From NCBI RefSeq assembly GCF_008727775.1, contig NZ_CP044232.1, positions 2,852,001 to 2,916,000 of the forward strand: a stretch of DNA of 64,000 bases, in the 5' to 3' direction. The stretch's first letter is position 1; every line of letters starts with the position of its first letter. This DNA comes from Microbacterium lushaniae. GTDB taxonomy: Bacteria; Actinomycetota; Actinomycetes; Actinomycetales; Microbacteriaceae. Below, piece by piece: positions 25,437-33,721 of this stretch. The translations under genes and the position numbers were made by a program. The notes below the pieces were generated by a model. That model was not told where the DNA came from, searched no databases, and saw only the letters and a program-made list of their open reading frames with translations.

Positions 25437-27092
25437 TCAGGTGACGCGGATGAGGGTGCGATGCCATCCCGTCGAACCGTCCGGTGCCACCGGGGTGCGC
25501 TCCCCGATCTGCACGTCGCCGTTCTTGTCGGTCGCGCGCACGACGATGTTGTGCGCGCCCGGGGTGGCGTCCCATTCGAAGAACCACTGCACCCACGTGT
25601 CATCGCTGATGGGGTTCGACAGGGTCGCCGTCTGCCAGCGTCCGTCGTCGATGCTCACGTCGACCTGCTCGATGCCCACCGTCTGCGCCCAGGCGACGCC
25701 CGCGAGCGCGGTGCGCCCCGCAGGCACGGGCTCGCCGGTGCGAGGAGTGTCCAGTCGCGAGGAGAACCTGATGGGCGCTTTCGCGCTGTAGCCGCGGGGG
25801 GTCCAGTACGCTTCATCCGCGTCGAAGGTGGTGACCTTCAGTTCGGTCAGCCACTTCGTCGCCGACACGTAGCCGTACAGCCCGGGGACCACCATGCGCA
25901 CGGGGAATCCGTGCTCCAGCGGCAGCGGTTCACCGTTCATCCCGACGGCCAGGATGGCATCCAGGCCGTCGTCGGTGAGGGACGGCAGCGGCGTGCTGGC
26001 GGTGAAGCCGTCGACGCTGCGCGAGAGCACCATGTCGGCCCCGGCGAGGGGCCGCGCCTTCCTGAGCACGTCGCGGACCGGAACTCCGAGCCACATCGCG
26101 TTGCCCACGAGAGGGCCGCCGACCTCGTTGGAGACGCACGTCAGGGTGATGGCGTACTCGTCCAGCCCCATTCCCACGAGGTCGTCGAAGGTGAGCTCGA
26201 CCCGCTGCTCCACCATCCCGTCGATCACCAGGCGCCACGTGGCCGGGTCAACGGACGGCACCGTCAGCGCCGTGTCGACGCGGTAGAAGTCCGCGTTCGG
26301 CGTGAACAACGGCGAGATCCCCGGGACGTCGAGCTCGGCACCGGCGGGAACCGTCACGGAGGACTTCGGCGCAGGAAGACGCAGGGCTTTGCGGACGGCG
26401 GCGAATGACGACGACGTCGCGTCGATCAGCGCGCGCGCACCGATGCCCACGATGAGCGCGGATGCGCCGGCGATCGCGGTGACGCGGAGGAACGCCCGCC
26501 GGTCGACGGAGGGCGATGCGGTGGCGCCCTTCGCGTGGACCGTCGGCCGCTCAGCGGGGTCGCCGTCGCGAGCCGGCGACGGCGACCCGCGCTCGTCGGG
26601 CACCGCGTCGACTGCTGCGGCGGCCCAGCGGCGCACCCGGGCCACCAGCCACCACAGTGTGACGCCGCCGGCGGCCGTTCCGCCCAGAGCGGGGAGGGCT
26701 GCTGCGGGGCCTGCTTCGGCTCGGGTGAGGGCGGCGGCGAGGGAGAGCCCACCGGCGATCACGACCACCGCCACACCCAGCGGCGGCCGGATGAATTGCA
26801 GCACGCCCGCGACAGCGGCGGCGGCCAGCACGGCGAGGGCGAGACCCACGAGCAGCGCGATCTTGTCGTACTCCCCGAAGGTCGAGATCGCCAACTCCTT
26901 CAGCGGCTGCGGCACCGCGTCGATCACGACGGATCCGAGGGCCAGCAGCGGGCTGGCCTCCCGTGACGCGACGAGTGCCACGAGCTCTGCCGCGGCGAGG
27001 AAGACTCCCGCGCTCACGATTCCCCCGATGGCGGCCCAGCCCCAGAACCTGCGCCGCATCCCCGTCACCTTCGCCACAGCCGATCCCTCCAT
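25437..27092 (-). CDS. Membrane-anchored molybdopterin-dependent oxidoreductase (sulfite oxidase fold)
   Basis: 551 residues. An N-terminal membrane part with four to five helices (about residues 12-145) leads through a charged linker to a Tat-like segment (DRRAFLRVTAIAGASALIVG). The Oxidored_molyb domain follows, with the molybdenum-ligating Cys in ITLTCVSNEVGG and then GNAMWLGVPVRDVL, HGFPVRMVVPGLYG and WLTEL. The end is a dimerisation Ig-like domain (DVSIDDGRWQTA, WEWD-like). Related actinobacterial proteins resemble periplasmic sulfoxide reductases. It lies downstream of the fasciclin gene, next to sigK-rskA. ATG 27092 is the first Met before the helices. Confidence 0.85.
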   Translation of the reverse strand: MEGSAVAKVTGMRRRFWGWAAIGGIVSAGVFLAAAELVALVASREASPLLALGSVVIDAVPQPLKELAISTFGEYDKIALLVGLALAVLAAAAVAGVLQFIRPPLGVAVVVIAGGLSLAAALTRAEAGPAAALPALGGTAAGGVTLWWLVARVRRWAAAAVDAVPDERGSPSPARDGDPAERPTVHAKGATASPSVDRRAFLRVTAIAGASALIVGIGARALIDATSSSFAAVRKALRLPAPKSSVTVPAGAELDVPGISPLFTPNADFYRVDTALTVPSVDPATWRLVIDGMVEQRVELTFDDLVGMGLDEYAITLTCVSNEVGGPLVGNAMWLGVPVRDVLRKARPLAGADMVLSRSVDGFTASTPLPSLTDDGLDAILAVGMNGEPLPLEHGFPVRMVVPGLYGYVSATKWLTELKVTTFDADEAYWTPRGYSAKAPIRFSSRLDTPRTGEPVPAGRTALAGVAWAQTVGIEQVDVSIDDGRWQTATLSNPISDDTWVQWFFEWDATPGAHNIVVRATDKNGDVQIGERTPVAPDGSTGWHRTLIRVT

Positions 27093-27176
27093 CGCGCGCC
27101 CGCGCCGCGAATCGTTGCCTGCATTCTCCCTGCCTCCGCCCGTTTCCCACCGGGAGGATTCCTGGTTCGCGAATGC

Positions 27177-27214
27177 GCGGTCGCCGACGCCCCCTCGCAC
27201 GCGTCGGCGACCGC
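27177..27214 (-). terminator. Stem-loop downstream of the fasciclin gene
   Basis: A perfect 14-base stem GCGGTCGCCGACGC (27177-27190) / GCGTCGGCGACCGC (27201-27214) with a ten-base loop. It lies between the fasciclin stop and the molybdoprotein start, so it probably ends or attenuates the fasciclin transcript. Confidence 0.65.
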
Positions 27215-27244
27215 TCTCCCCCGGCCCCCCACCGGGAGCTTTTC

Positions 27245-27901
27245 TCACATCATCGGCGGCATCAGCACCGTGTCGATGAGGTAGACAGTCGCGTTGGCGG
27301 TCTGAACGCCGCCGCAGATCACGGCGGACTCGCCGTTGACCATGATCTCGTCACCGCTGCCGGTGACTTCCAGCTCGGCGCCGTTGACCGTGGCCAGGGT
27401 GCCCTCGACCTCGTCGGGGGCGAGTGCACCGGGAACGACGTGGTACGTCAGGATCGAGGTGAGCAGATCGCTGTCCGTCTTGAGCGTCTCCAACGTGGCC
27501 GCGTCGATCTTCGCGAACGCGTCATCCACCGGCGCGAACACCGTGAACTCGTCGCCGTTGAGCGTGTCGACCAGATCGACGTCCGGATTCAGCTGACCCG
27601 ACACCGCCGCGGTCAACGTCGTCAGCAGGGGGTTGTTCGAGGCGGCGGTGGCCACCGGGTCCTGCGCCATCCCGTCGACCGATCCCGCGCCGTCGGGGAC
27701 CGTCTCGGCGTATTCCGCGCAGCCGGCGCCGACGAGGTTCGCGGCCGGGTCCATCTCCTCGGTCTGCATGGTCTCCTCCGACGAGGGCGCAGAAGAGGAC
27801 TCCTCCGACATGTCTCCGCTCGAGGTCGAACACGCGCTCAGGGCGAAGACGGCGGCCACGGCCACCGGCACGCCGAGCAGATACAGCTTCTTGCGGGACA
27901 T
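27245..27901 (-). CDS. Fasciclin-domain lipoprotein (MPT83/MPB70-like)
   Basis: 218 residues. The signal [20 protein letters not shown] ends in lipobox LSAC, then comes a Ser/Glu-rich spacer. One FAS1 domain follows, with H1 motif [14 protein letters not shown] and H2-like [15 protein letters not shown], and the C-terminal [11 protein letters not shown]. In mycobacteria MPT83/MPT70 are the main SigK targets. Here the gene is divergent from sigK and has a SigK-like promoter. It probably sits on the outer face of the cell membrane, in adhesion or stress response. Confidence 0.88.
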   Translation of the reverse strand: MSRKKLYLLGVPVAVAAVFALSACSTSSGDMSEESSSAPSSEETMQTEEMDPAANLVGAGCAEYAETVPDGAGSVDGMAQDPVATAASNNPLLTTLTAAVSGQLNPDVDLVDTLNGDEFTVFAPVDDAFAKIDAATLETLKTDSDLLTSILTYHVVPGALAPDEVEGTLATVNGAELEVTGSGDEIMVNGESAVICGGVQTANATVYLIDTVLMPPMM

Positions 27902-27978
27902 CTTGTTCTCCTGATCTGGCGACGCCGAGGCGCCGCCGTGTCGGTGCTGCTGCAGCCGCTCAAGCGGGCTACACGGAC

Positions 27979-28006
27979 TCTTCGGAACGGGCCGCAGATC
28001 GGATGG
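27979..28006 (-). promoter_or_regulatory. SigK-type promoter for the fasciclin gene
   Basis: On the minus strand CCATCC (28006-28001) is followed after exactly 16 bases by CGAAGA (27984-27979). The mycobacterial SigK consensus as I recall it is CCATCC-N16/17-CGAATA. The site points at the fasciclin gene and lies in the intergenic space shared with sigK. Confidence 0.7.
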
Positions 28007-28077
28007 GGCGACGTGCCGGCCCGGTTCGGATCATCCGGTTCCGCGCGGAGAGCAACCCTCAGCCGGTGTCCTGGGGC

Positions 28078-28677
28078 ATGCTGGGTGCTGTGGTGATCGA
28101 CGGGGCGGAGGTGTCCGACGGCGGGGACGCCGTCGATCACGTCGGCGCTCTGCTCGTGCGGGTGGCCGACGGCGATCAGGACGCCTTTGCGCGCCTGTAC
28201 GACATGATCTCCGCCCGTGCCTTCGGCCTGATCCTTCGCGTGCTGGTGGATCGGGCGCAGAGCGAGGAGGTGCTGCAGGAGGTGTTTCTGGAGATCTGGC
28301 AATCCGCGGGCCGCTTCGCTCCGGATAAGGGTCAGGGGAGATCGTGGATTCTGACCATCACGCATCGCCGGGCGGTGGACCGCGTGCGGGCGGCGCAGGC
28401 CAGCACCGACCGCGACGTGCGTGCGGGTTTCCGGGACATGGGTGTGGCGCATGACGGCGTCGCGGAGGAAGTCGAGCTGCGGATCGACGCCGGACGGGTC
28501 GCCGACGCACTGGCGACGCTGCCCGAGGCTCAGCGCGACGCGCTCACCCTGGCGTATTTCGGCGGTTACAGTCAGAGCGAAATCGCGGCGCTCGTGGGGT
28601 CGCCCCTCGGCACGGTCAAGACGAGGATGCGGGACGGTCTCTCCCGCCTTCGGGTGACGATGGGGGTGACAACGTGA
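28078..28677 (+). CDS. sigK: ECF RNA polymerase sigma factor SigK
   Basis: 199 residues. Region 2 reads FARLYDMISARAFGLILRVLVDRAQSEEVLQEVFLEIWQ and SWILTITHRRAVDRVR. Region 4 has LPEAQRDALTLAYFGGYSQSEIAALV and the recognition helix GSPLGTVKTRMRDGLSRLR. It resembles mycobacterial SigK. ATG 28078 gives a normal N-terminus, but no strong ribosome binding site is visible and other starts are possible. The rskA gene follows with a four-base overlap. Confidence 0.88.
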   Translation: MLGAVVIDGAEVSDGGDAVDHVGALLVRVADGDQDAFARLYDMISARAFGLILRVLVDRAQSEEVLQEVFLEIWQSAGRFAPDKGQGRSWILTITHRRAVDRVRAAQASTDRDVRAGFRDMGVAHDGVAEEVELRIDAGRVADALATLPEAQRDALTLAYFGGYSQSEIAALVGSPLGTVKTRMRDGLSRLRVTMGVTT

Positions 28678-29435
28678 ACGAGCAGGAATTCGCCGGGCTG
28701 GCCGCCGGCGCTGCAGTGCACGCGCTCTCGCACGAAGACGAGGTGGTGTTCGAGACCGCCCGCCGGCAGCATCCGGAATGGGAGCGGCACGTGACGGCGA
28801 GCGCGGCCACCGCCGCCGCGCTGGCCGATGGCGCCGCCGAGGTCACCCCGCCCCCGCACATCCGCAGCGCCTTGCTGGCCCGGATCGCCGTGACGCCGCA
28901 GGAGTCCCCCGCCGACACGCGCACGGAGGCCGGGGGCGGCGTCCCCGCCACGACAGCCGCACCGCCGCGGCGCGGCGCGTGGCGCGCACGGACCTGGTTC
29001 GCCCTCGCGGCCTCACTCGCCCTGCTGGTAGGCGTCGGCTGGGGTGCGGCGTTCCTCAATCAGCAGCTCAACCCGCCCGCACCCGTGGCCGCGCTCGAGG
29101 AGATCCGGGAGGCGCCCGACGCTCGAACCGAGTCCGCACCGATCGCCGATGGAGGGGAGGCGACGGCGTACTGGTCGCCGACGGTCGGCAAGGCCGTCCT
29201 CATCCTGGAGGGGATTGCACCCGTCGGCGAGGACGAGAGCTACCAGATGTGGCTCATCCGCGACGGGTCCGCCGTATCCGCCGGCCTCGTGCCCGCCGAT
29301 GACGGAGTCGGCCCCGCACTGCTGTCCGGCTCCTTGGAGCCCGGCGACGTGCTGGCGGTCACGCGTGAACCCGCAGGCGGCTCGCCCACCGGCCAGCCCA
29401 CCTCCGATCCGCTCGTCGCCATCGAGACCCCCTGA
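28674..29435 (+). CDS. rskA: Anti-sigma-K factor RskA
   Basis: 253 residues. The N-terminal sigma-binding domain begins MNEQEFAGLAAGAAVHALSH with EWERHVTASAATAAALA. One membrane helix (WFALAASLALLVGVGWGAAF) lies near residues 104-123. The extracytoplasmic RskA_C domain includes YWSPTVGKAVLILEG and YQMWLIRDG. It would hold SigK at the membrane until regulated proteolysis. GTG start overlapping the sigK stop; converges on the NmrA-like gene. Confidence 0.9.
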   Translation: MNEQEFAGLAAGAAVHALSHEDEVVFETARRQHPEWERHVTASAATAAALADGAAEVTPPPHIRSALLARIAVTPQESPADTRTEAGGGVPATTAAPPRRGAWRARTWFALAASLALLVGVGWGAAFLNQQLNPPAPVAALEEIREAPDARTESAPIADGGEATAYWSPTVGKAVLILEGIAPVGEDESYQMWLIRDGSAVSAGLVPADDGVGPALLSGSLEPGDVLAVTREPAGGSPTGQPTSDPLVAIETP

Positions 29436-29472
29436 CGCGTCCGGTCGAGCCGGTCACCCTCCCGCCCTGCGC

Positions 29473-29542
29473 AAAACTCAGGAGACACGCCGAGCGGGGG
29501 TGCTGCGGCGGCGGCCGGAGGCCCGGATCTCCTGAGTTCTGC
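29473..29542. repeat. Inverted-repeat element type A, copy 2
   Basis: Ends AAAACTCAGGAGACACGCCG (29473-29492) and CCGGATCTCCTGAGTTCTGC (29523-29542) are identical to copy 1 at 14146-14215, with the same total length. The core is largely inverted relative to copy 1 (GGGGTGCTGCGG here, CCGCAGCACCCC there). It lies between convergent rskA and the NmrA-like gene. Confidence 0.88.
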
Positions 29543-29591
29543 ACGGGAGAGGTGGCCCGGAGCGGGCGCGATCCGCGGGTCCACACCCGGG

Positions 29592-30449
29592 TCAGGCCAA
29601 CAGGGCGTCGATGGTCGACGCGATCTCCGTGGAGACGTGGACGGCCCGGTCGCCGCGCGGCGCAAGCAGTCCTTGCTCGTCGGCGCGGTACAGCTCCGCC
29701 AGGCTTTGGGCGATGTGCGGGCGGAAGCCCGCCTCCATCAACGCGCCCGGCCACGCCTCCTCCGGGACGGTGGCGACGTGCAGCTCGCGGCCCAGCGCCG
29801 CGCCGAGGAGCCCGGCGACCGTCCGCTCGGAGTACACCGGACCCAGCACGTCGACCACCTCGCTGCGGATGGGCGGGTGCAGCAGCGCGTCGGCGACCAC
29901 CGCGCCGATGTCGCGCGTGGCCGCCATCGAGTGGGCGGTATCGGCGGAGGAGGCGAAGACCGGGTAGACGCCGGTCTCGCGGGCCACATCGATCACGTCG
30001 CCGACCTTCTCCTGGAAGTGCCCCGACCGCAGTGCGGTCACTGTGGTCCCGGTCTCCAGGAGCGCGCGCTCCATCCGGTGCAGCCCGCGGATGGGCCCCG
30101 TGCCCTCGGCGAGATCCGCGCCGCCGGAGGAGAGCATCACCACATGCGGCACGCGCTCGTCGGCGACCGCGCCGGCGACGGAGGCGATCAGCTCGTCGGC
30201 GTGCGCGTCCAGGTCGTCGGCATTCAGGTCGAAGGGGAGCAGGACGAACAGACCGGAGCATCCTCGCAGCGCTGCTCCCAGTGCCGCCCGGTCGGTGAGC
30301 GCGGCCACGGCGGCCTCGGCTCCGCGCGCGACCCATCGCTCCGCGTCCGCCTGTCGCCGCACCACGACGCGGACGTCGGCGTGCGCATCGGTCAGCTCCC
30401 GCGCCGCGGCCGACCCGACGCGTCCGGTTGCTCCTGCAATGACGTACAT
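29592..30449 (-). CDS. NmrA-like NAD(P)-binding protein
   Basis: 285 residues with an N-terminal Rossmann motif VIAGATGRVGSAAAREL and an atypical-SDR/NmrA layout (FVLLPFDLNADDLDAH, HVVMLSSGGADLAEG, TALRSGHFQEKV). Such proteins are redox sensors or quinone/isoflavone-type reductases. ATG 30449 has GAGAGGA about seven bases upstream. It is divergent from an AraC regulator, which is its probable controller. Confidence 0.83.
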   Translation of the reverse strand: MYVIAGATGRVGSAAARELTDAHADVRVVVRRQADAERWVARGAEAAVAALTDRAALGAALRGCSGLFVLLPFDLNADDLDAHADELIASVAGAVADERVPHVVMLSSGGADLAEGTGPIRGLHRMERALLETGTTVTALRSGHFQEKVGDVIDVARETGVYPVFASSADTAHSMAATRDIGAVVADALLHPPIRSEVVDVLGPVYSERTVAGLLGAALGRELHVATVPEEAWPGALMEAGFRPHIAQSLAELYRADEQGLLAPRGDRAVHVSTEIASTIDALLA

Positions 30450-30604
30450 GGTGGATCCTCTCTGTAGGGGTGATGCTCCGAAGCTACGGATCTGCCCCCG
30501 GATGCTCCATGCCAGAAGTGCCGCGATTCTTGCTCGATCGTCCAGCCCCTCGAGGCCGTCGGGAGTAACCTCTTCCGCAATCACGTCGACCGGGGGTGAG
30601 CCCG

Positions 30605-31564
30605 ATGGATCGAGCACGGCTCGCACGACTGCTCCACACCGTCCAGATGCGCAGCACGTTCTACTGCCATGCCGAACTGGCCGAGCCGTGGGCGCTGGAG
30701 ATGCCCGCCATCGAAGACTCCGTCAGCTTCCATGTGGTGACGAACGGATCCTGCTGGCTGCGGCTCACCGGCTCCGCACCGCTCGAACTGCGCCGAGGCG
30801 ACCTCGCGCTCGTGCCGCATGGGCGCGGTCACGACCTGGCGAGCTCTCCCGCAGCGGGCCCCGCCCTGCGTGTGGACCGGCTTCCGCAGGAGTACATCGG
30901 CGAGCAGTACTCGACCCTGCGGCACGGCGGCACCGGCGAGGCGTCGCAGCTGATCTGCGGCATCGTCTCCTTCGACGCCCCCGCCGCTCGAGAGCTCATG
31001 CGCGCGCTCCCCGCCGTCGTGACAGTGCGCGGCGATGAGCTTGAGGCCGGATCCTCCGTCCACGACACGCTGCGCACGATGGCGCGGGAGCTGTCGCATC
31101 CTCAGATCGGCGGCGAGACGGTGGCCACGCGCCTGGCGGACGTGCTGGTGCTCCAGGCCATCCGGGCATGGATCGCCGGCGAGGGCGGGTCGGCGACCGG
31201 GTGGATGCACGCGGTGCAGGACGAGCGGATCGGCCGGGCACTGGAGGCCATCCACGACGATCCGGGGCGACGGTGGAATCTGCAGCTGCTCGCGCACGCG
31301 GCCACCATGTCGCGCTCGGCCTTCAGCGCGCGCTTCACCGAACTCACCGGGGAGGCGCCGATCGCCTACCTGGCGCGGTGGCGGATGGCGCTGGCGCAGT
31401 CGCGCCTGGCGGAGGGCGACACGACCGTCGCCGCCCTCGCCGACGAGCTCGGATACCGCTCGGAGGCGGCGTTCCACCGGGCTTTCACCCGCATCGTCGG
31501 GCGAACCCCCGGCTCCATCCGGCGGCGAAGCCGGCTCCGCACCGAGATGGCAGCGCCGTCTTGA
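30605..31564 (+). CDS. AraC-family transcriptional regulator with cupin sensor
   Basis: 319 residues. The N-terminal AraC-type cupin (HVVTNGSCWLRL, LRRGDLALVPHGRGHDL) precedes the C-terminal double HTH: WNLQLLAHAATMSRSAFSARFTELTG and VAALADELGYRSEAAFHRAFTRIVG. ATG 30605 has GGGGGTGAG upstream; GTG 30596 is also possible. The 155-bp gap to the divergent NmrA-like gene is likely its control region. Relatives often regulate an adjacent oxidoreductase gene. Confidence 0.88.
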   Translation: MDRARLARLLHTVQMRSTFYCHAELAEPWALEMPAIEDSVSFHVVTNGSCWLRLTGSAPLELRRGDLALVPHGRGHDLASSPAAGPALRVDRLPQEYIGEQYSTLRHGGTGEASQLICGIVSFDAPAARELMRALPAVVTVRGDELEAGSSVHDTLRTMARELSHPQIGGETVATRLADVLVLQAIRAWIAGEGGSATGWMHAVQDERIGRALEAIHDDPGRRWNLQLLAHAATMSRSAFSARFTELTGEAPIAYLARWRMALAQSRLAEGDTTVAALADELGYRSEAAFHRAFTRIVGRTPGSIRRRSRLRTEMAAPS

Positions 31565-31604
31565 CCCTCACGTAGCGTCATCCTCGAGCCTGGTCGTCGT
31601 GGAC

Positions 31605-32477
31605 ATGACGGCGAACCTGATGCGACCGGGCGATGGCGGCGCGATGGCGACCGACCCGGTCATCGGCGAGGTGAACCATCCCGTCGCGCGCCGTGTCCGC
31701 GACGTCCTCCACCGCTCGACGGCCCGACGCCGCACGTTCGTCATCGACGACGAGGAGAACATCATCCAGGCGCTGCGCAGCGGAGTGCGCCTGGACAGCG
31801 TCTACGGCACGGCCGACCAGCAGTCCCGGCAAGCGTCCCTTGCCGCAGCAGGGCTCCCGGATGTTCCGTTCCACGTGCTCGCCGACGGCGTCGTGTCGGC
31901 CCTGTTCGGTACGGAGAAGCGGTCGCGGATGTTCGCGCTGGCGCGGACGCCCCCATCCGCCGGACTCGCCGACATGATCGCCCGACCGGGCGACATCGTC
32001 GTGCTCGACGGAGTCCGCCTCATGGGCAACATCGGCGCGGTGATCCGCTCGGCCTGCGCGTTCGATGCCGCCGGGGTGGTGCTCCTGGACGGCGGAATCA
32101 CGACCATCGTGGACCGACGGCTGGTGCGGGCCAGCCGCGGCATGGTGTTCGCGTTACCGGTGGTGCCGGCCGACGCCCGCGAGCTTCAGGGGTGCCTCGA
32201 CCGGGCGGGCATCCCCCTCGCGAGCCTCAGCGCCCGCGCACCCGCTCCCCTCAGCGAGGCCGCGCTCGTCGATCGCCGCCTCGCCCTCCTGATCGGGAGC
32301 GAGAAGCACGGGGCGTCCGCCCACATGGAGGAGTGCGCGGCGCTTCACTTCCGCGTCCCGGTGAACCCCGCGGTGGAGTCCCTCAACGTCTCCGTCGCGG
32401 CTGCCATCGCGCTCTACGAGCGGCGGGCCCGGATGAGTGCGCCCCCGACGAGGAAGACGACGGCCGCGACCGGCTGA
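31605..32477 (+). CDS. TsnR/NshR-like 23S rRNA 2'-O-methyltransferase (SPOUT)
   Basis: About 290 residues. An N-terminal L30e-like RNA-binding part (TFVIDDEENIIQALRSGVRL, FHVLADGVVSALF) is followed by the SPOUT knot. Its motifs are VLDGVRLMGNIGAVIRSACAF, the TIVDRRLVRASRGMVFALPVV stretch, LLIGSEKHGAS and ESLNVSVAAAIALYERR. The whole pattern follows thiostrepton-resistance methyltransferases, which modify A1067. In-frame starts at 31605, 31620 and 31644 (MATDPVIGEVN) cannot be separated; none has a strong ribosome binding site. Its 3' end overlaps the convergent gene by 64 bp. Confidence 0.82.
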   Translation: MTANLMRPGDGGAMATDPVIGEVNHPVARRVRDVLHRSTARRRTFVIDDEENIIQALRSGVRLDSVYGTADQQSRQASLAAAGLPDVPFHVLADGVVSALFGTEKRSRMFALARTPPSAGLADMIARPGDIVVLDGVRLMGNIGAVIRSACAFDAAGVVLLDGGITTIVDRRLVRASRGMVFALPVVPADARELQGCLDRAGIPLASLSARAPAPLSEAALVDRRLALLIGSEKHGASAHMEECAALHFRVPVNPAVESLNVSVAAAIALYERRARMSAPPTRKTTAATG

Positions 32478-32743
32478 GCGGCGATCCATACCGGTCCGCT
32501 CAGGGGGAGCGGATAGACGGGGTTCCACACGACGGCGATCGCCACGAAGACCGGCACCCACCACCAGTGCCGGGCCTGCACGGCGAACCACGCCACGATC
32601 AGCGCCAGGATGGCGGTGGTGAGGAGCACGAAAAGCGTCCACCCGGCGCCGAACAGCAGTGGTGCCAGGAAGAGGACGATCGCCGCGAGCAACGACGGGA
32701 CGAAGGCGTTGCGCTGGGCCGCTGCCGGCGAGGGTTGCGCCAT
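32414..32743 (-). CDS. Small integral membrane protein (DUF6804-like)
   Basis: 109 residues with four predicted helices (FVPSLLAAIVLFLAPLLFG, LFVLLTTAILALIVAWF, WWWVPVFVAIAVVW, VWIAAQPVAAVVFLVGG) and little soluble sequence. The loop WNPVYPLPLSGPVW resembles DUF6804 proteins, an assignment made from memory. The last 64 bp overlap the end of the methyltransferase gene in antisense. Function is unknown. Confidence 0.65.
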   Translation of the reverse strand: MAQPSPAAAQRNAFVPSLLAAIVLFLAPLLFGAGWTLFVLLTTAILALIVAWFAVQARHWWWVPVFVAIAVVWNPVYPLPLSGPVWIAAQPVAAVVFLVGGALIRARRS

Positions 32744-32886
32744 ACACCCAGCCTCCCACGGATGCGCCACCTCCGACGCCATGCGGCGGCAGGCCGAAAG
32801 ACCCGGGCCGGCTCGCCTGTCATTGCCGGTCTGCGTCGCCGATGACTAGCGTCGGCCACACACCATCCCATCGAAGCGAGGACCCC

Positions 32887-33384
32887 ATGGCCGACCTGAT
32901 CGTGATTGCGTTCGACACCGAGCCGGACGCGGAAGCCGCGTACAACAGGATTCAGGAACTCCAGAACGACCTCGTCGTCGAACTCGCGGGCCTGGCGCTG
33001 GTGAAAGTGGACGGAGACGGCAAGACCCGGGTGGAGTATCCCGGCTCCGCGGCCCGGTTCGGGCTCGGCACCGCCAGCGGCGCCCTGTTCGGGACGCTCG
33101 TCGGGATTCTCTTCTTCGTCCCCGTCGTCGGCCTTGTGTTCGGCGGTCTCCTCGGCGCCCTCTTCGCCGCGATGGACAAGTCGGGCCTGGACGCGGAGTT
33201 CCGCCAGCGTGTGCAGAACACCGTGACCGCCGGCAAGTCGGCCGTCATCCTGTACGCGACCAAGCTGACGGCGGACAAGTTCGCCGCTGCGCTGGCGCCG
33301 TACCACGGGACCGTCGTGCAGACCTCGCTCTCCCACGACCAGGAGCGCGAACTCGTCCACGACCTCAGCGCCACCTCGGCATAG
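32887..33384 (+). CDS. DUF1269-family membrane protein
   Basis: 165 residues. The N-terminal segment ADLIVIAFDTEPDAEAAYNRI and VDGDGKTRVEYPG fit DUF1269. A Gly-rich hydrophobic hairpin GALFGTLVGILFFVPVVGLVFGGLLGALF (about 60-90) follows, then FRQRVQNTVTAGKSAVILYATKLTADK. The protein is probably membrane associated, of unknown role. GCGAGGA lies about six bases before the ATG. Confidence 0.83.
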   Translation: MADLIVIAFDTEPDAEAAYNRIQELQNDLVVELAGLALVKVDGDGKTRVEYPGSAARFGLGTASGALFGTLVGILFFVPVVGLVFGGLLGALFAAMDKSGLDAEFRQRVQNTVTAGKSAVILYATKLTADKFAAALAPYHGTVVQTSLSHDQERELVHDLSATSA

Positions 33385-33456
33385 TCGTCGCACTGCCGGC
33401 CCGCGGGATCGGACCGGAACGTCGGGCCCGCCGCGACGCCGACGAGAAACGAAGAA

Positions 33457-33480
33457 CCCCCGGGGAATCCCCCGGGGGTT
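33457..33480. terminator. Bidirectional stem-loop after tRNA-Met and the DUF1269 gene
   Basis: A ten-base stem ACCCCCGGGG / CCCCGGGGGT with a four-base loop. On the minus strand it is followed by TTCTTCGTTT, so it mainly serves the tRNA transcript. Confidence 0.75.
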
Positions 33481-33487
33481 CTGGCGG

Positions 33488-33561
33488 TAGCAGGAGCGGG
33501 GCTTGAACCCGCGACCTCACGATTATGAGTCGTGCGCTCTCACCAACTGAGCTACCCTGCC
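33488..33561 (-). tRNA. tRNA-Met (anticodon CAU)
   Basis: A full cloverleaf on the minus strand. Acceptor GGCAGGG pairs with TCCTGCT with G-U ends, the D arm is GCTCAGTTGGTGAGAGC, the anticodon stem-loop is ACGACTCATAATCGT, and the T arm is CGCGGGTTCAAGCCCCGC. CCA is not encoded. CAU could in principle be elongator Met or modified Ile; the G-U first pair, and the absence of three G-C pairs in the anticodon stem, argue against initiator tRNA. Confidence 0.92.
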
Positions 33562-33585
33562 GCGACGCATCCGTCGGATGCTTCG

Positions 33586-33657
33586 AGCCCCGAGTCAGGA
33601 TTGAACTGACGACCCCTTCCTTACCATGGAAGTGCTCTGCCACTGAGCTATCGGGGC
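33586..33657 (-). tRNA. tRNA-Thr (anticodon GGU)
   Basis: Acceptor GCCCCGA / TCGGGGC, D arm GCTCAGTGGCAGAGC, anticodon arm CTTCCATGGTAAGGAAG with GGU at positions 34-36, T arm GTCAGTTCAATCCTGAC. 72 nt without encoded CCA. It lies 24 nt upstream of tRNA-Met on the same strand, so the two are co-transcribed. Confidence 0.95.
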
Positions 33658-33721
33658 GTACCCGGAGTGATCCGGGCAACTCAACGAGAATACCAGAGCC
33701 CTGGGCCTCGCCTCACGCAGG

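Noticed and set aside
14146..29542. Type A repeats as the two ends of a composite transposon
   Set aside because: Each copy is itself a complete symmetric element, they are 15 kb apart, and the genes between are housekeeping types with no transposase.
31605..32477. Thiopeptide biosynthetic cluster around the TsnR-like gene
   Set aside because: No lanthipeptide-like dehydratase, cyclodehydratase or precursor peptide was seen within several kilobases on either side.
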